Shown here in pieces: positions 52,040-61,020 of a stretch of 64,000 nt of DNA. The position numbers were made by a program, and so were the translations under genes. The stretch is taken from the NCBI GenBank assembly GCA_900095875.1, contig LT608311.1, positions 992,001-1,056,000 on the forward strand, read 5' to 3'. The notes beneath the pieces are model-generated. The model made no database searches, had not been told where the DNA came from, and saw only the letters and a program-made list of their open reading frames with translations. The stretch is from Caecibacter massiliensis (GTDB taxonomy: Bacteria > Bacillota > Negativicutes > Veillonellales > Megasphaeraceae). Position 1 is the first letter of the stretch. Each line of letters opens with the position of its first letter.

Positions 52040-52717
52040 TTAGTTTTTATGTTTCCATGTATGCCACGTATAACCTGCCAAGAGTGCCATGATTAGTACG
52101 CCTCCAGCGGCCAGCCGCAGGTCATGCCAGTCAAAGCGGATGAGGCCATATCCCATCCAGACCTCGATGCAGATGGCCAGGAATTTTCCGGCTATGGTCG
52201 CTATACCGTGCTCCGTAAAGCCGATGCGGCTCAGGGCACACAGGGCTGTAATGGCAAAATTGGGCGAATAGGGAATGGCCCGCAGGAAGAAGGCCGTCCG
52301 GGCGGTAATGTGCCGGTTGAGGCGGGCGACGAAGCGGCTGCGCGCCACGAGGCGGCGGGCCGTGCGGCGGAAGACGTAGCGCATGATGACAAAAGCCAGC
52401 ACATTGCCCGCCACCTGTCCAATCCAGGAAATGACAATTCCCGGCAGTATGCCGAAGAGGATGCCATTGACGGTCACAAACTGCACAGACGGCAGGCCGG
52501 TCATATTGGTCAGGATGATGAGCAGGATCATGAGCAGGACGGCGGCACTGCCAAAGGAGGCAATATAGGCCGACAAGCCCTGTATATCCCGACTGACCGT
52601 AAGCTGCCACAGCGTGCTGTAAAATGCCGGGATCATCACATAAATCCCGAGAAAAATCCCGGCGATGACGACCGCCATGAGCGGCTTGATTACTTTTTCT
52701 GCCTGTACCTGGTTCAT
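52040..52717 (-). CDS. TVP38/TMEM64 (DedA/VTT superfamily) membrane protein
   Basis: A 225-residue, about six-helix membrane protein. The VTT-domain motif is visible in LPSVQFVTVNGILFGILPGIVISWIGQVAGN and FFLRAIPYSPNFAITALCALSRIGF. Such proteins are thought to move or scramble lipids in the cytoplasmic membrane; the exact role is unknown. A clean start at 52717 follows AAGAT-like weak ribosome sequence (GAGAAGATAGC). Confidence 0.88.
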   Translation of the reverse strand: MNQVQAEKVIKPLMAVVIAGIFLGIYVMIPAFYSTLWQLTVSRDIQGLSAYIASFGSAAVLLMILLIILTNMTGLPSVQFVTVNGILFGILPGIVISWIGQVAGNVLAFVIMRYVFRRTARRLVARSRFVARLNRHITARTAFFLRAIPYSPNFAITALCALSRIGFTEHGIATIAGKFLAICIEVWMGYGLIRFDWHDLRLAAGGVLIMALLAGYTWHTWKHKN

Positions 52718-52737
52718 GCTATCTTCTCATTTCTTTT

Positions 52738-52998
52738 TTATGATATACGACCTGCAGCGGCTCCGGCCGGTTGACCTGGAAAACACCGGCCATTACCAGC
52801 AATCAGCAGAATCAATCCGGCAAAAAAGAAGCGGATTCCTGCAAAGACTACTTTACTGCCCAGGTCATTCCCGATTCCGATATAGCCGTACCCAGCCTTA
52901 ATCAGGGGATAAGCCAGGGGCCAGCCGATAGCACACAGCAATGCCAGACAGGGACACCATGCATGGCTGCGGAATAAAGAATACTTTGCGTCTTTCAC
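52738..52998 (-). pseudogene. Truncated DMT/EamA-family transporter fragment
   Basis: About 86 residues from GTG 52998 (preceded by AAAGGTGG). They match only the first two helices of a DMT permease (LALLCAIGWPLAYPLIKAGY..., VVFAGIRFFFAGLILLIAG) and then stop; a complete EamA transporter has about 300 residues and ten helices. The remaining 200 residues are absent. It appears to be a remnant, though a short product could be made. Confidence 0.6.
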
Positions 52999-53114
52999 TA
53001 TGATGCCACCTTTCCCATCCATTATACCAGATAAAAGCAATCTTCGCCCCTGAAACGTATATCTTGACATTATCAGAGAAGAGCCGTTCAAGGTTACAGC
53101 CGGTTCGTCGTGCT

Positions 53115-53537
53115 TCATGGACGCAGGAAAAAGATGCCCGCCAGGCACAGGATGATGCCGATGATCTGCCGGGGCAGCAGGATGTCTTTATACAGCAGGA
53201 CACCTATGCCTGCCAAGAGGAGCGCCACGCTGACATTAGCCAGGAGAGAAGCTATACTGATTTTCCAGCCAGCCCGGTATAGCAGGATATAGCCAAATTC
53301 GACGGCTACCAGCGTCAGTCCCCAGGCAGCACTCGCCCAGTTTATAGTCTGCAGATCCTGCCGCAGCGAAGGTCCTGTCACCACGTACGCAGCGGCACAC
53401 AGGAGAAAACTGACCAGGTAGGTCATACTGAGGGCCAGAAAAGGCGGAGCCGTCACCGGCGTTGCCTTGGCTATCATGTGATAGCCTATATTGCCCACGA
53501 CGACAATAAGAAGGGGAATCCAGTACATCAGACTCAT
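53115..53537 (-). CDS. Half-size EamA-type (EmrE-like) membrane transporter
   Basis: A 140-residue protein with about five helices, the length of one EamA/SMR repeat. WIPLLIVVVGNIGYHMIAKA, LSMTYLVSFLLCAAAY, SIASLLANVSVALLLAGIGVLLYKDILLPRQIIGIILCLAGI are typical. It would work as a dimer exporting small molecules. Start at 53537 overlaps the acetyltransferase stop (ATGA), so it is coupled to it. Confidence 0.82.
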   Translation of the reverse strand: MSLMYWIPLLIVVVGNIGYHMIAKATPVTAPPFLALSMTYLVSFLLCAAAYVVTGPSLRQDLQTINWASAAWGLTLVAVEFGYILLYRAGWKISIASLLANVSVALLLAGIGVLLYKDILLPRQIIGIILCLAGIFFLRP

Positions 53538-53959
53538 TCTATCAGCTCCTTTTCCATATGGATGTGAGGACAATATTCATCCAGATATTCGTCACCCGAT
53601 GCGGTAAATCCCAATTTTTCATAAAACGGACGTACCCGTACCTGTGCCGACAGGGCCAGCCGTTTCACCTGGCGGCCGCGCAGCCATGCTTCCGCTTCCC
53701 GTACGAGCCGCTCCCCGTACTGCCTGCCCCGGCAGGACTTCCGCACGGCCAGCCGGCCCAGTATATACACATCAGGATCATCGGATGAAAAGAGGCGGCA
53801 GCAGCCAGCGGCCTGCTCATTTTCATATAATACCAGATGCCAGGCTATGGAATCGGTATCATCAAATTCATGACAAAATCCCTGTTCTTCTACAAATACC
53901 TCCTGCCGGATGACCCGGGCGTCCTGTGAAAGTCCCTGCTGCATACGTATGTAAATCAT
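53534..53959 (-). CDS. GNAT family N-acetyltransferase (ElaA-like)
   Basis: A 141-residue GNAT protein. IRQEVFVEEQGFCHEFDDTD at the N-terminus and the acetyl-CoA loop LAVRKSCRGRQYGERLVREAEAWL (about residues 73-96) are typical, as is PFYEKLGFTASGDEYLDEYCPH near the end, as in the ElaA group. The start at 53959 follows AGGAGGG. Substrate unknown. First gene of a two-gene unit with the small transporter. Confidence 0.85.
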   Translation of the reverse strand: MIYIRMQQGLSQDARVIRQEVFVEEQGFCHEFDDTDSIAWHLVLYENEQAAGCCRLFSSDDPDVYILGRLAVRKSCRGRQYGERLVREAEAWLRGRQVKRLALSAQVRVRPFYEKLGFTASGDEYLDEYCPHIHMEKELIE

Positions 53960-54143
53960 GATACTCCCTCCTAAAAAAACAGAGGTGTCCAGGAATTGTC
54001 TTATAGCATGCAACCCATGCCGTACCTACGACAACTCCCAGACACCTCATTTCTTCTGTCCGGTGACAGAAGCGGTGTTCATATGAAATTCGCTTTATTC
54101 TAACATATCCTGTCATCTTCGTCAATACAAATACGAATCGTAT

Positions 54144-54176
54144 AACCAGACAAACAGGACCAGTACCAGCAGATAG
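54144..54176. repeat. 33-bp direct repeat, left copy
   Basis: Identical over 33 bp to 55993-56025, 1.85 kb away in the same orientation. On the minus strand it reads YLLVLVLFVW, the last helix of the transporter encoded at 55971-57113, and continues in frame to a different end (LYDSYLY then stop). Confidence 0.9.
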
Positions 54177-54247
54177 ACCTTTCTGATGGACGCAGACCGT
54201 TCCGATACTTCTTGTAACGCTATATGATTCTCTCTTTTTGAGTTTAG

Positions 54248-54299
54248 TTAGTTGTTTTAGTTTGGTCAGTCATTTGGTTAGTTGTTTTAGTTTAGTCAG
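54248..54299. repeat. Two 22-bp tandem repeats with a 30-bp period
   Basis: TTAGTTGTTTTAGTTTGGTCAG (54248-54269) and again at 54278-54299 with one change. The GGTCAG/TTTGGTCA motif recurs inside the adjacent AlbA-type gene (54560-54630), where it encodes TDQT repeats, so this stretch may once have been coding. Confidence 0.75.
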
Positions 54300-54354
54300 C
54301 AGAATGGATAAAAGCGGATGCATGTCCCCTGACTGGTGACATGACGGAATAGTA

Positions 54355-55796
54355 TCAGTTGAATCTCACGACCCAGTATCCTTTCCGGTGCGTCCCCATA
54401 CGTTGAAGACAGCCTTTTTCCTGGAGCTTTTTCATATAATACTTTATCGTACTAAGAGACAGTGATGTCGCTTCAGCAATTTCATGTTGCGTGCCATCCG
54501 GTTTCTTTTGAAGATATGACAAAATAACTCTTTCCTTTTCATTTAGTTTTACAGGCATATTCGTTCCCGTTTGGTCAGTTTTCGGGGTTTGGTCAGTTTT
54601 TTTAGTTTGGTCACTTGTTTGGTCAGTTATCCGGTACAAGTTAACGCGCAAATCGCCATCAAAATCAATGATTTCCGGTTCCTGCAAACCATAATTCCGG
54701 CAATCCCGGAAAATACGGGGAAAACCACTACCCCATTTTTCAATTAAATTCATATAAGCAAACGCATTTGCTAAAGCCCGTTGCGAATCTTTGAAAACCC
54801 TTCTTTCATTTTTTCATGTGTTACGCCGCGCATCAGACTACCTGGAGAAGTAACTTCTAATCGATCTGAAAAAAGGGCTATCTGAACGGATTCCGGCTCC
54901 AAATAATTACGATGAACAAGTGCATTGGCAATCAATTCCCGGATGCTGTCCGGAGGTAATTCATAAATATCCTGACGATAGACCCCCTGAAATCTGGCTC
55001 CCATATTAATCTTTTCAAGTACATACTGATATGCTTTTTCCACTTGTTCCTGAATCGGTGCATCAATTTCCCGCTTATCGACAAAAACAGCTCTATCGTC
55101 TGTCTTAAACACGGCACATTGAACCACCGGAGGATATCCGGCCTGATGTGTCAACATCGCATAGGCATAGGTCGGTATAAGCTGGTCTTTGTTTTCAATC
55201 AAAATGCCCCACGAAATGAGTTGATTAATCGTTAACTCCTTGATTCCTTGACGCTGGATATCGGATAATGCGTTTTTTTTAGCCGTTTCACTCATAGAAT
55301 GGCATAATGCCGTTACATCATATTTCGTGACTTTGAGATTAGGAATAGGCTGTTGATCAAAAAACTTATTTTCTCCTTCCAAAAGTAACTCCTGTAGAAT
55401 CGCCCGGTCCGCCAGACGCGTTGTTCCAGCCGTCCGGATATAAGTTCCCTTTACCGGTCCTTTCTTTTTAAGATAATACGGCCTCTGCATTCCAGGAGCA
55501 ATTTCTAAAATGATAAGCGATTTTCCTTCTATTTCCCGAACAAAAAGATCTGGAATAATCATCGGTTCGCAGCTGTCCGTAACGGCATTGGTAATGGCAT
55601 CCATCATTTGAAAGAAATCAGCCTGAGGAATCCCAACAACCCGCATCGTTCCATCTTCAACCCCAAATACGATCCGTCCACCATCACCATTGGCAAAGGC
55701 AACAACAGACTTCATATATTTCTGACTGTCTTCAGGAACCCTTTCCTTATATTCTACATTCTTAGATTCTCCATGAAGTGATAAATCTTTTTCCAT
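54355..55796 (-). pseudogene. AlbA_2-domain (divergent AAA-4) ATP-binding regulator, frameshifted
   Basis: Two frames together make one protein of about 480 residues. Residues 1-130 form the AlbA_2 domain (VVAFANGDGGRIVFGVEDG), followed by an ATP-binding HATPase-like region (IRELIANALVHRNY, SDRLEVTSPGSL). The first frame stops at 54771 after GFSKIRNGL. The expected continuation (ALANAFAYMNLIEKWGSGFPRIF) is in the next frame from about 54779, so about one base is missing near 54779-54783. The second part ends with a TDQT-rich linker and a winged helix (KERVILSYLQKKPDGTQHEIAEATSLSLSTIKYYMKKLQ). DNA is notably AT-rich compared with its neighbours, suggesting acquisition. Confidence 0.82.
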
Positions 55797-55970
55797 TCCT
55801 ACTGCCGCCTCCCTTTACGCTCATTGTATCAGATTATGATTTTTTCGACAACAAAGCGGTCCCCCAGTATTGCAGGGAAGGGGGCACAGGCCGTAAAACA
55901 AACCGGTTCGCTGGACAATGGGGATTTCCGTCCCTGTAATAAGCGTTGTCGCCTATTGACGCCGTCCTGG

Positions 55971-57113
55971 TTATAGCCCCATCTGATGACAGAACCAGAC
56001 AAACAGGACCAGTACCAGCAGATAGGCCAGGTTGAGCAGGGTAAACAATTTCAGATACCATCCCTGCCACCGGGGACAGGCCCGGACGAACATGCCATAG
56101 GAAATGAGGCTGGCCATGGATGCCACCAGCGTTCCCAGACCGCCTATATCGGTCCCCAGCAGGAGTGCCCCTGCATTGCCGGTAAAGCCCGACAGAAGGA
56201 CGGCAGCCGGTACATTGCTGATGATCTGACTGGCGGTAAGAGCGATGAGAAACTCGTGACCGGCCAGATATCCCGTCAGTATCTCCCGGAAAGCCGTCAG
56301 CTGGCTCATGTTGCCGATGAGGACGAAAAAAGCCACAAAGGTGCCCAAAAGCCGGTAATCAACGTAGCGGAAATACTGCGGCCGGGTCAGGAAGGTGACA
56401 ACGGCGACCATGACCAGGGTAAGGCGGTAATCAAGGACGTGGGCCACCGTGAGCAGGGAAAGGAAGAACATCCCTCCCAGAAGCCAGAGCTGCCGTGGCG
56501 GCGCCAGTACGGGCATATTCCGGGTGCGCCGGGCAGCCAGCCGCACCGACACGGGAATGGGCGTTCCTGGCAGCAGAAAGACCGACAGGGCCAGCAGCAC
56601 GAAAGATACGAGTGTATACGGCAGGAGAAGCTCCAGAAAGGTTACCAGATCCATGCCGTAATAGAAATAGAGATAGAGATTCTGCGGATTTCCCACAGGC
56701 GTACACATACTGCCCAGATTGGCCGCCAGCGTCTGCAGGACGATGACCAGGGCCATCTGCTTCTCTCTGGAAATCCGGGGCAGGGCCATCAGGGAAAACG
56801 GCACAAAGGTCAGGAGGGACACGTCATTGGTCACCCACATGCTGACAAAGAAACAGGCAAAAATGAGGACGGCAGCCAGCTGGCGCATCGTGTCCAGCCG
56901 GAGGAGAAGGCGCGCCAGTACCGCTGCAAAGACGCCGCTCTCCCGCAGGCCGCCGATGACGATCATGAGACAGAACAAAACAGCAAGTACGGGCATATTG
57001 ATATACCCGGCATAGGCTGCCGTCGGCGGCACGGCAATCATCGATACCAGCGCCGCTGTCCATGCCAGAAACAGAACCATATTCTCTCGTATCATCTGTC
57101 CGATAGACCTCAT
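55971..57113 (-). CDS. ArsB/NhaD/SLC13-type ion transporter
   Basis: A 380-residue, about ten-helix permease of the ion transporter superfamily. VTNDVSLLTFVPFSL and the SLGSMCTPVGNPQNLYLY hairpin motif, plus SQIISNVPAAVLLSGFTGNA, are the paired re-entrant motifs of the superfamily. The substrate could be arsenite, citrate/dicarboxylate or Na+/H+. The 3' end contains the right copy of the 33-bp repeat. The start at 57113 has GGAGAAG just upstream. Confidence 0.85.
   Translation of the reverse strand: MRSIGQMIRENMVLFLAWTAALVSMIAVPPTAAYAGYINMPVLAVLFCLMIVIGGLRESGVFAAVLARLLLRLDTMRQLAAVLIFACFFVSMWVTNDVSLLTFVPFSLMALPRISREKQMALVIVLQTLAANLGSMCTPVGNPQNLYLYFYYGMDLVTFLELLLPYTLVSFVLLALSVFLLPGTPIPVSVRLAARRTRNMPVLAPPRQLWLLGGMFFLSLLTVAHVLDYRLTLVMVAVVTFLTRPQYFRYVDYRLLGTFVAFFVLIGNMSQLTAFREILTGYLAGHEFLIALTASQIISNVPAAVLLSGFTGNAGALLLGTDIGGLGTLVASMASLISYGMFVRACPRWQGWYLKLFTLLNLAYLLVLVLFVWFCHQMGL
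55993..56025. repeat. 33-bp direct repeat, right copy
   Basis: Identical to 54144-54176. It lies inside the transporter gene and encodes its last helix. The pair bounds the AT-rich AlbA-type gene segment. Confidence 0.9.
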
Positions 57114-57298
57114 TTTCCACTTCTCCTCTGTCCCGTTTTCCTATCCATATACACAGGAATAATCTCTAAATTATACTACAAAACGGAGATTCATGAAACA
57201 GGTTGCAGGAAGGGAAAGATAGTTTGATGTTTGAAGTTTGATGAAGGGATAGCAGTCAACAGCTGGTGGCGTTGGATTCCTGTCTTTGCTGCTCTCCA

Positions 57299-57344
57299 TG
57301 AAAAAAGCTCTGCAAACCGCATGTTCATGCGATTTGCAGAGCTT
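57299..57344 (-). terminator. Terminator of the ribosomal protein operon
   Basis: A 19-nt stem with one mismatch (57305-57323 with 57326-57344), then six T residues on the minus strand, just after rplL. Confidence 0.92.
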
Positions 57345-57362
57345 GTAATTTCACAGAGGAAA

Positions 57363-57731
57363 TTATTTGAGTTCAACAGTTGCGCCAGCTTCTTCGAGTT
57401 TAGCTTTGAGAGCTTCAGCGTCAGCTTTGGCAACGCCTTCTTTAACAGCTTTCGGAGCGCCGTCAACGAGAGCTTTAGCGTCTTTCAGGCCGAGGCCGGT
57501 TACTTCGCGGACAACTTTGATTACGCCGATTTTCTTTTCACCAGCAGAGGTGAGGATTACGTCGAATTCGGATTTTTCTTCAGCAGGAGCAGCGCCAGCA
57601 GCAGGAGCAGCAGCAACAGCAACCGGAGCAGCAGCGGATACGCCGAATTTATCTTCCATAGCTTTTACGAGTTCGGAAAGTTCGAGAACGGTCATGCCTT
57701 CAATGGCTTCCATGATTTCTTCTTTAGTCAT
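57363..57731 (-). CDS. rplL: Ribosomal protein L7/L12
   Basis: The 122-residue stalk protein: N-terminal dimerisation helices ([20 protein letters not shown]), an Ala-rich hinge (about residues 33-52), and the C-terminal factor-binding domain ([26 protein letters not shown]). It recruits translation GTPases. AGGAGGT lies 8 bp before the start. Last gene of the rplJL unit. Confidence 0.98.
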   Translation of the reverse strand: MTKEEIMEAIEGMTVLELSELVKAMEDKFGVSAAAPVAVAAAPAAGAAPAEEKSEFDVILTSAGEKKIGVIKVVREVTGLGLKDAKALVDGAPKAVKEGVAKADAEALKAKLEEAGATVELK

Positions 57732-57786
57732 TTTAAAATACCTCCATAGTATCAGTTTTTAGATTCGTTTGTAATATGTAAGCTAA

Positions 57787-58344
57787 TTAAGCAGATTCCT
57801 GTTCTGCTTTTTTAGCACGTACAGCATCAAGCACATAAACCATATTGCGGATGTTGCCCTGGAGTACGTTGACCAGGCCAGAGATAGGGGCCTGCATGCT
57901 GCCAACCAATTTGGCGAGGAGTTCTTCGCGGCTCGGCAGGCTTGCCAGAGCTTCGACAGCAGCTGCATCAATAACCTGACCATCGGCGATGCCGGCTTTG
58001 ACCGTCAGCGCTTCTGTCTTTGTTTCTTTGATGAAGTCTTTCAGGATTTTAGCCGGTGCTACTGTATCTTCAGAAGAATAAGCAATAGCAGTCGGACCTT
58101 CGAGAACGGCATCCAGATCGTTGAAACCGAGTTCATCGGCAGCGATACGGGTCAGTGTGTTTTTGACAACTTTGTATTCGACGCCACCTTCACGGAACTT
58201 ACGGCGGAGTTTCGTGACATCAGCTACGCTGAGGCCGGAGAAACCAACGAAAACAGCACCCTGGGAGGACTGCAGTTTTTCTTTCATTTCTTCTACAACA
58301 GCGGCTTTTGCCGGAGAAACCTGATGTTTTGCATACATAGACAT
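57787..58344 (-). CDS. rplJ: Ribosomal protein L10
   Basis: A 185-residue stalk-base protein binding 23S rRNA and L7/L12 dimers. GAVFVGFSGLSVADVTKLRRKFRE and VVKNTLTRIAADE are family hallmarks, with an acidic-helical C-terminus for L12. AGGAGGT is 10 bp upstream of the ATG at 58344; a second ATG two codons on is possible. Controlled by the L10 leader just upstream. Confidence 0.97.
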   Translation of the reverse strand: MSMYAKHQVSPAKAAVVEEMKEKLQSSQGAVFVGFSGLSVADVTKLRRKFREGGVEYKVVKNTLTRIAADELGFNDLDAVLEGPTAIAYSSEDTVAPAKILKDFIKETKTEALTVKAGIADGQVIDAAAVEALASLPSREELLAKLVGSMQAPISGLVNVLQGNIRNMVYVLDAVRAKKAEQESA

Positions 58345-58384
58345 GAGTTCGATACACCTCCTTGAACTGGGATTTATATCGTCT

Positions 58385-58510
58385 TAGCAATAAAAACGGT
58401 CCCATGTACGACTGACATGAGACCGAACTAGTCAAATTGAAATACCTGCTAGTTTCATAGCCTCAGATGGCGGACCTTAGTCCATTATACATACCTTCAG
58501 TCTACAGCTA
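58385..58510 (-). promoter_or_regulatory. L10 leader with terminator attenuator
   Basis: The 175-bp rplA-rplJ spacer contains an intrinsic terminator on the minus strand (58425-58397, an 11-bp stem, then T5 at 58396-58392). It follows a structured segment with CUGAAGG and AGGUAUU. This matches the autoregulatory L10 leader arrangement in Firmicutes, where L10-(L12)4 binding would favour termination. Assigned by position and structure, not by alignment. Confidence 0.7.
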
Positions 58511-58519
58511 AGAGAGATA

Positions 58520-59233
58520 TTATTTTTCTTCTTTGACAGCACCTTTGATGCTGTACTGGTTGATGTGGATGCCAGGGCCCATCGTGGAGCTTACGGTGAT
58601 GGATTTGATATACTGGCCTTTTGCACCCGACGGTTTTACTTTGATGAGAGTATCAACGAGAGTTGTCAGGTTTTCCACTAATTTATCTGCATCGAAAGAT
58701 TTCTTGCCGATAGGGGAATGAATATTGCCGGCTTTATCCGTGCGGTATTCGACCTTACCTGCTTTACTTTCGCTAACAGCTTTTGTTACGTCCATCGTAA
58801 CCGTGCCGACTTTCGGGTTAGGCATGAGGCCTTTCGGGCCGAGGATTTTACCAAGACGGCCGACTTTACCCATCATGTTCGGTGTTGCGATAGCTACGTC
58901 AAAATCAAGCCAGCCACCTTTGATCTTTTCGATGAGATCATCAGCACCGACATAGTCAGCGCCGGCAGCCTGAGCTTCTTTTTCTTTGTCGCCCTGAGCA
59001 AATACGAGGACAGTCTTGGATTTGCCAATACCATGGGGCAGAACCAGAGCGCCACGAACCTGCTGATCGGCATATTTCGGATCTACGTTGAGGTTGACAG
59101 CCAGTTCGACCGTTTCGTCAAATTTGGCTGTATCCATCTTTTTCAAGATGTCGATTGCTTCCGTCACGTCATACTGTTTGTATTTATCAAACAGTTTGGC
59201 GGCTTCTGCATATTTCTTGCCTACTTTTGCCAT
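58520..59233 (-). CDS. rplA: Ribosomal protein L1
   Basis: A 237-residue 50S protein of the L1 stalk. [21 protein letters not shown] at the start and [19 protein letters not shown] are characteristic. It follows rplK by about 60 bp with AAAGGAGG upstream. Confidence 0.98.
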   Translation of the reverse strand: MAKVGKKYAEAAKLFDKYKQYDVTEAIDILKKMDTAKFDETVELAVNLNVDPKYADQQVRGALVLPHGIGKSKTVLVFAQGDKEKEAQAAGADYVGADDLIEKIKGGWLDFDVAIATPNMMGKVGRLGKILGPKGLMPNPKVGTVTMDVTKAVSESKAGKVEYRTDKAGNIHSPIGKKSFDADKLVENLTTLVDTLIKVKPSGAKGQYIKSITVSSTMGPGIHINQYSIKGAVKEEK

Positions 59234-59296
59234 CTAACTTTTTCCTCCTTTGTGGTTTAGCGGGGATTGACCCCTTCCACGGGACTGAACCGGCGA

Positions 59297-59722
59297 TTAA
59301 TCGACGATTTCAATACCCATGCTGCGGGCAGTGCCTTCAATCATTTTCATAGCAGCTTCAACGTCGTTGGCGTTGAGGTCCGGCATCTTAGTCGTTGCAA
59401 TTTCGCGGACTTTGTCGCGGCCCAGTTTAGCTACTTTTTTCTTGTTCGGTTCGCCCGAAGCTTTTTCCAAACCTGCGGCTTTCTTCAGGAGAACAGCTGC
59501 CGGCGGAGTTTTCGTAATGAACGTGAAGGAACGGTCTTCATATACAGTGATTTCGACAGGGATAATGAAGCCAGCCTGTTTAGCTGTACGTTCGTTGAAT
59601 TCCTTGACGAATGCCATAATGTTGACACCAGCCTGGCCTAATGCAGGGCCAATCGGAGGCGCCGGAGTTGCTTTACCAGCTTCACACTGGAGTTTTACCA
59701 TTCTTGCTACTTTTTTTGCCAT
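59297..59722 (-). CDS. rplK: Ribosomal protein L11
   Basis: A 141-residue 50S protein of the GTPase-associated centre. [35 protein letters not shown] and the C-terminal rRNA-binding [30 protein letters not shown] are typical. AAGGAGGT upstream of ATG. Confidence 0.98.
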   Translation of the reverse strand: MAKKVARMVKLQCEAGKATPAPPIGPALGQAGVNIMAFVKEFNERTAKQAGFIIPVEITVYEDRSFTFITKTPPAAVLLKKAAGLEKASGEPNKKKVAKLGRDKVREIATTKMPDLNANDVEAAMKMIEGTARSMGIEIVD

Positions 59723-59809
59723 GGTGAGTTACACCTCCTTACGTTACAAGATGTGGTCAGACGATTCATGAGAATCTCCCACTCGCGGCAGATGCCGCAT
59801 TAGAAGTAT

Positions 59810-60352
59810 TTATTCCAGACTTTTCTCGATTTGAGAATAGTCAACTTCTACTGAAGTTTCACGGCCAAACATATCAATGAGGCCTTTGAGGGTGCCTTTT
59901 TCATCATTGATTTCCGTAATGGTAGCAATGAAGTTTTCAAAAGGACCGGATGTAATGCGGACCTGTTCCCCTACTTCTACAGAAATATGGACCTTCGGTT
60001 CGCTTTCGTCAATGCCCTGAGACTTGAGGATGCGTTTTACTTCCTCAGGATTCAGCGGAATCGGCTTAGTGGCCGAACCAACAAAACCCGTTACGCCAGG
60101 TGTATTGCGGACGACATACCAGGAACGGTCGTTGACTTCCATTTCAACCAGGACATAGCCGGGGAAAATCTTGCGTTTCACCACGTGCTTCTTGCCGTCC
60201 TTGATATCGACTTCGTCTTCCATCGGCACGAGAATGCGGTTAATCACATTTTCCAGTCCCATGGATTTGACCTTCCGTTCCAGCGTCTGCATTACTTTAT
60301 TTTCATAACCGGAATACGTATGGATGACATACCATTTCTTATCAGTTTCCAT
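59810..60352 (-). CDS. nusG: Transcription antitermination factor NusG
   Basis: A 180-residue factor with the NGN domain (WYVIHTYSGYENKVMQTLERK...) and a KOW domain (VGEQVRITSGPFENFIATITEIN). It binds RNA polymerase and couples it to ribosomes or Rho. It starts 15 bp after secE ends. Confidence 0.98.
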   Translation of the reverse strand: METDKKWYVIHTYSGYENKVMQTLERKVKSMGLENVINRILVPMEDEVDIKDGKKHVVKRKIFPGYVLVEMEVNDRSWYVVRNTPGVTGFVGSATKPIPLNPEEVKRILKSQGIDESEPKVHISVEVGEQVRITSGPFENFIATITEINDEKGTLKGLIDMFGRETSVEVDYSQIEKSLE

Positions 60353-60367
60353 CTATGCACGGGCCTC

Positions 60368-60601
60368 CTATCCGACAACGATTCGGAGTAACCGGAACAA
60401 TTGGGCAAATACACCGTCCGAAACAGCGATGATAGCCATGACGACAATGGTTGCTACGATGACCATGACGGTATAATTGATCAATTCTTTTTTCGTCGGC
60501 CAGATGACCTTCTTTAACTCCACTTTGACGCCGTGGAGGAATTTGCCGTTCGCATCCTTTTTCTTATTCTTTTGTGCTTTCTTTGATGCTGTAGCTGCCA
60601 T
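60368..60601 (-). CDS. secE: Preprotein translocase subunit SecE
   Basis: A 77-residue single-helix SecE of the short Firmicute type: a lysine-rich N-terminus, the amphipathic VKVELKKVIWPTKKELINYT motif, and one membrane helix (VMVIVATIVVMAIIAVSD). Start at 60601 has GAGAGG 4 bp upstream; an ATG at 60619 is an alternative. Confidence 0.96.
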   Translation of the reverse strand: MAATASKKAQKNKKKDANGKFLHGVKVELKKVIWPTKKELINYTVMVIVATIVVMAIIAVSDGVFAQLFRLLRIVVG

Positions 60602-60647
60602 ATAACCTCTCACATTCAAATAAGACTAAGCACATCTTATTTCAAAC

Positions 60648-60797
60648 TTATTTCGTTTCTTTGTGTAATGTTTCTTTTTTGCAGAACGGGCAATATTTTT
60701 TGAGTTCCAGACGATCCGGATTGTTCTTCTTATTTTTGTTTGTCCGATAGTTACGCTGTTTGCATTCTGTGCATGCCAATGTGATAGCTGTACGCAT
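60648..60797 (-). CDS. rpmG: Ribosomal protein L33
   Basis: A 49-residue protein with two zinc-type cysteine pairs (CTEC near residues 9-12 and CPFC near residues 36-39) and a basic middle ([23 protein letters not shown]). GTAAGGA lies just before the ATG. It opens the conserved rpmG-secE-nusG-rplK-rplA-rplJ-rplL order. Confidence 0.96.
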   Translation of the reverse strand: MRTAITLACTECKQRNYRTNKNKKNNPDRLELKKYCPFCKKETLHKETK

Positions 60798-60856
60798 TCC
60801 TTACACCTCTCTTAAATCATAGTAAAAGCCTGCATCGTGCGCAGGACCGCTTATAT

Positions 60857-60885
60857 AATGTACCATACCCGGCAGGCTAAGTCAA
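60857..60885 (-). promoter_or_regulatory. Promoter of the rpmG-secE-nusG operon
   Basis: TTGACT (60885-60880), 17 bp, TACATT (60862-60857) on the minus strand, about 60 bp before rpmG. Confidence 0.75.
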
Positions 60886-60903
60886 GAAAAAATGTGGTAA
60901 CTT

Positions 60904-60934
60904 AAAAAAGCTAGGTGAAACTGCACACCTAACT
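60904..60934 (-). terminator. Terminator of the L,D-transpeptidase gene
   Basis: AGCTAGGTG (60909-60917) pairs with CACCTAACT (60926-60934) apart from one mismatch; the minus strand then has six T residues. Confidence 0.75.
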
Positions 60935-61020
60935 TTTCAAAGTATATCACAGATATAGATTCGTTGTCAATATTCGGCGTCACCATTCATGGCAGGACGC
61001 CAGAACCGCCCGGAAGCGGC

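Larger units (their letters stand above)
53960..54354. other. Gene-free spacer with two kinds of direct repeat
   Basis: Contains a hairpin-like segment GAGGTGTC...GACACCTC (53980-54050). It also holds the left copy of a 33-bp repeat matching the end of the transporter gene (54144-54176) and a 22-bp tandem repeat (54248-54299). No gene was recognised. Confidence 0.6.

Noticed and set aside
54248-54299. Short CRISPR array
   Set aside because: Only two units, an 8-bp spacer, and the core recurs inside a neighbouring coding repeat.
54779-54783. Programmed ribosomal frameshift in the AlbA-type gene
   Set aside because: The site CAACGGGCTTTAG has no slippery heptamer, and no stem-loop is evident; indel damage is more likely.
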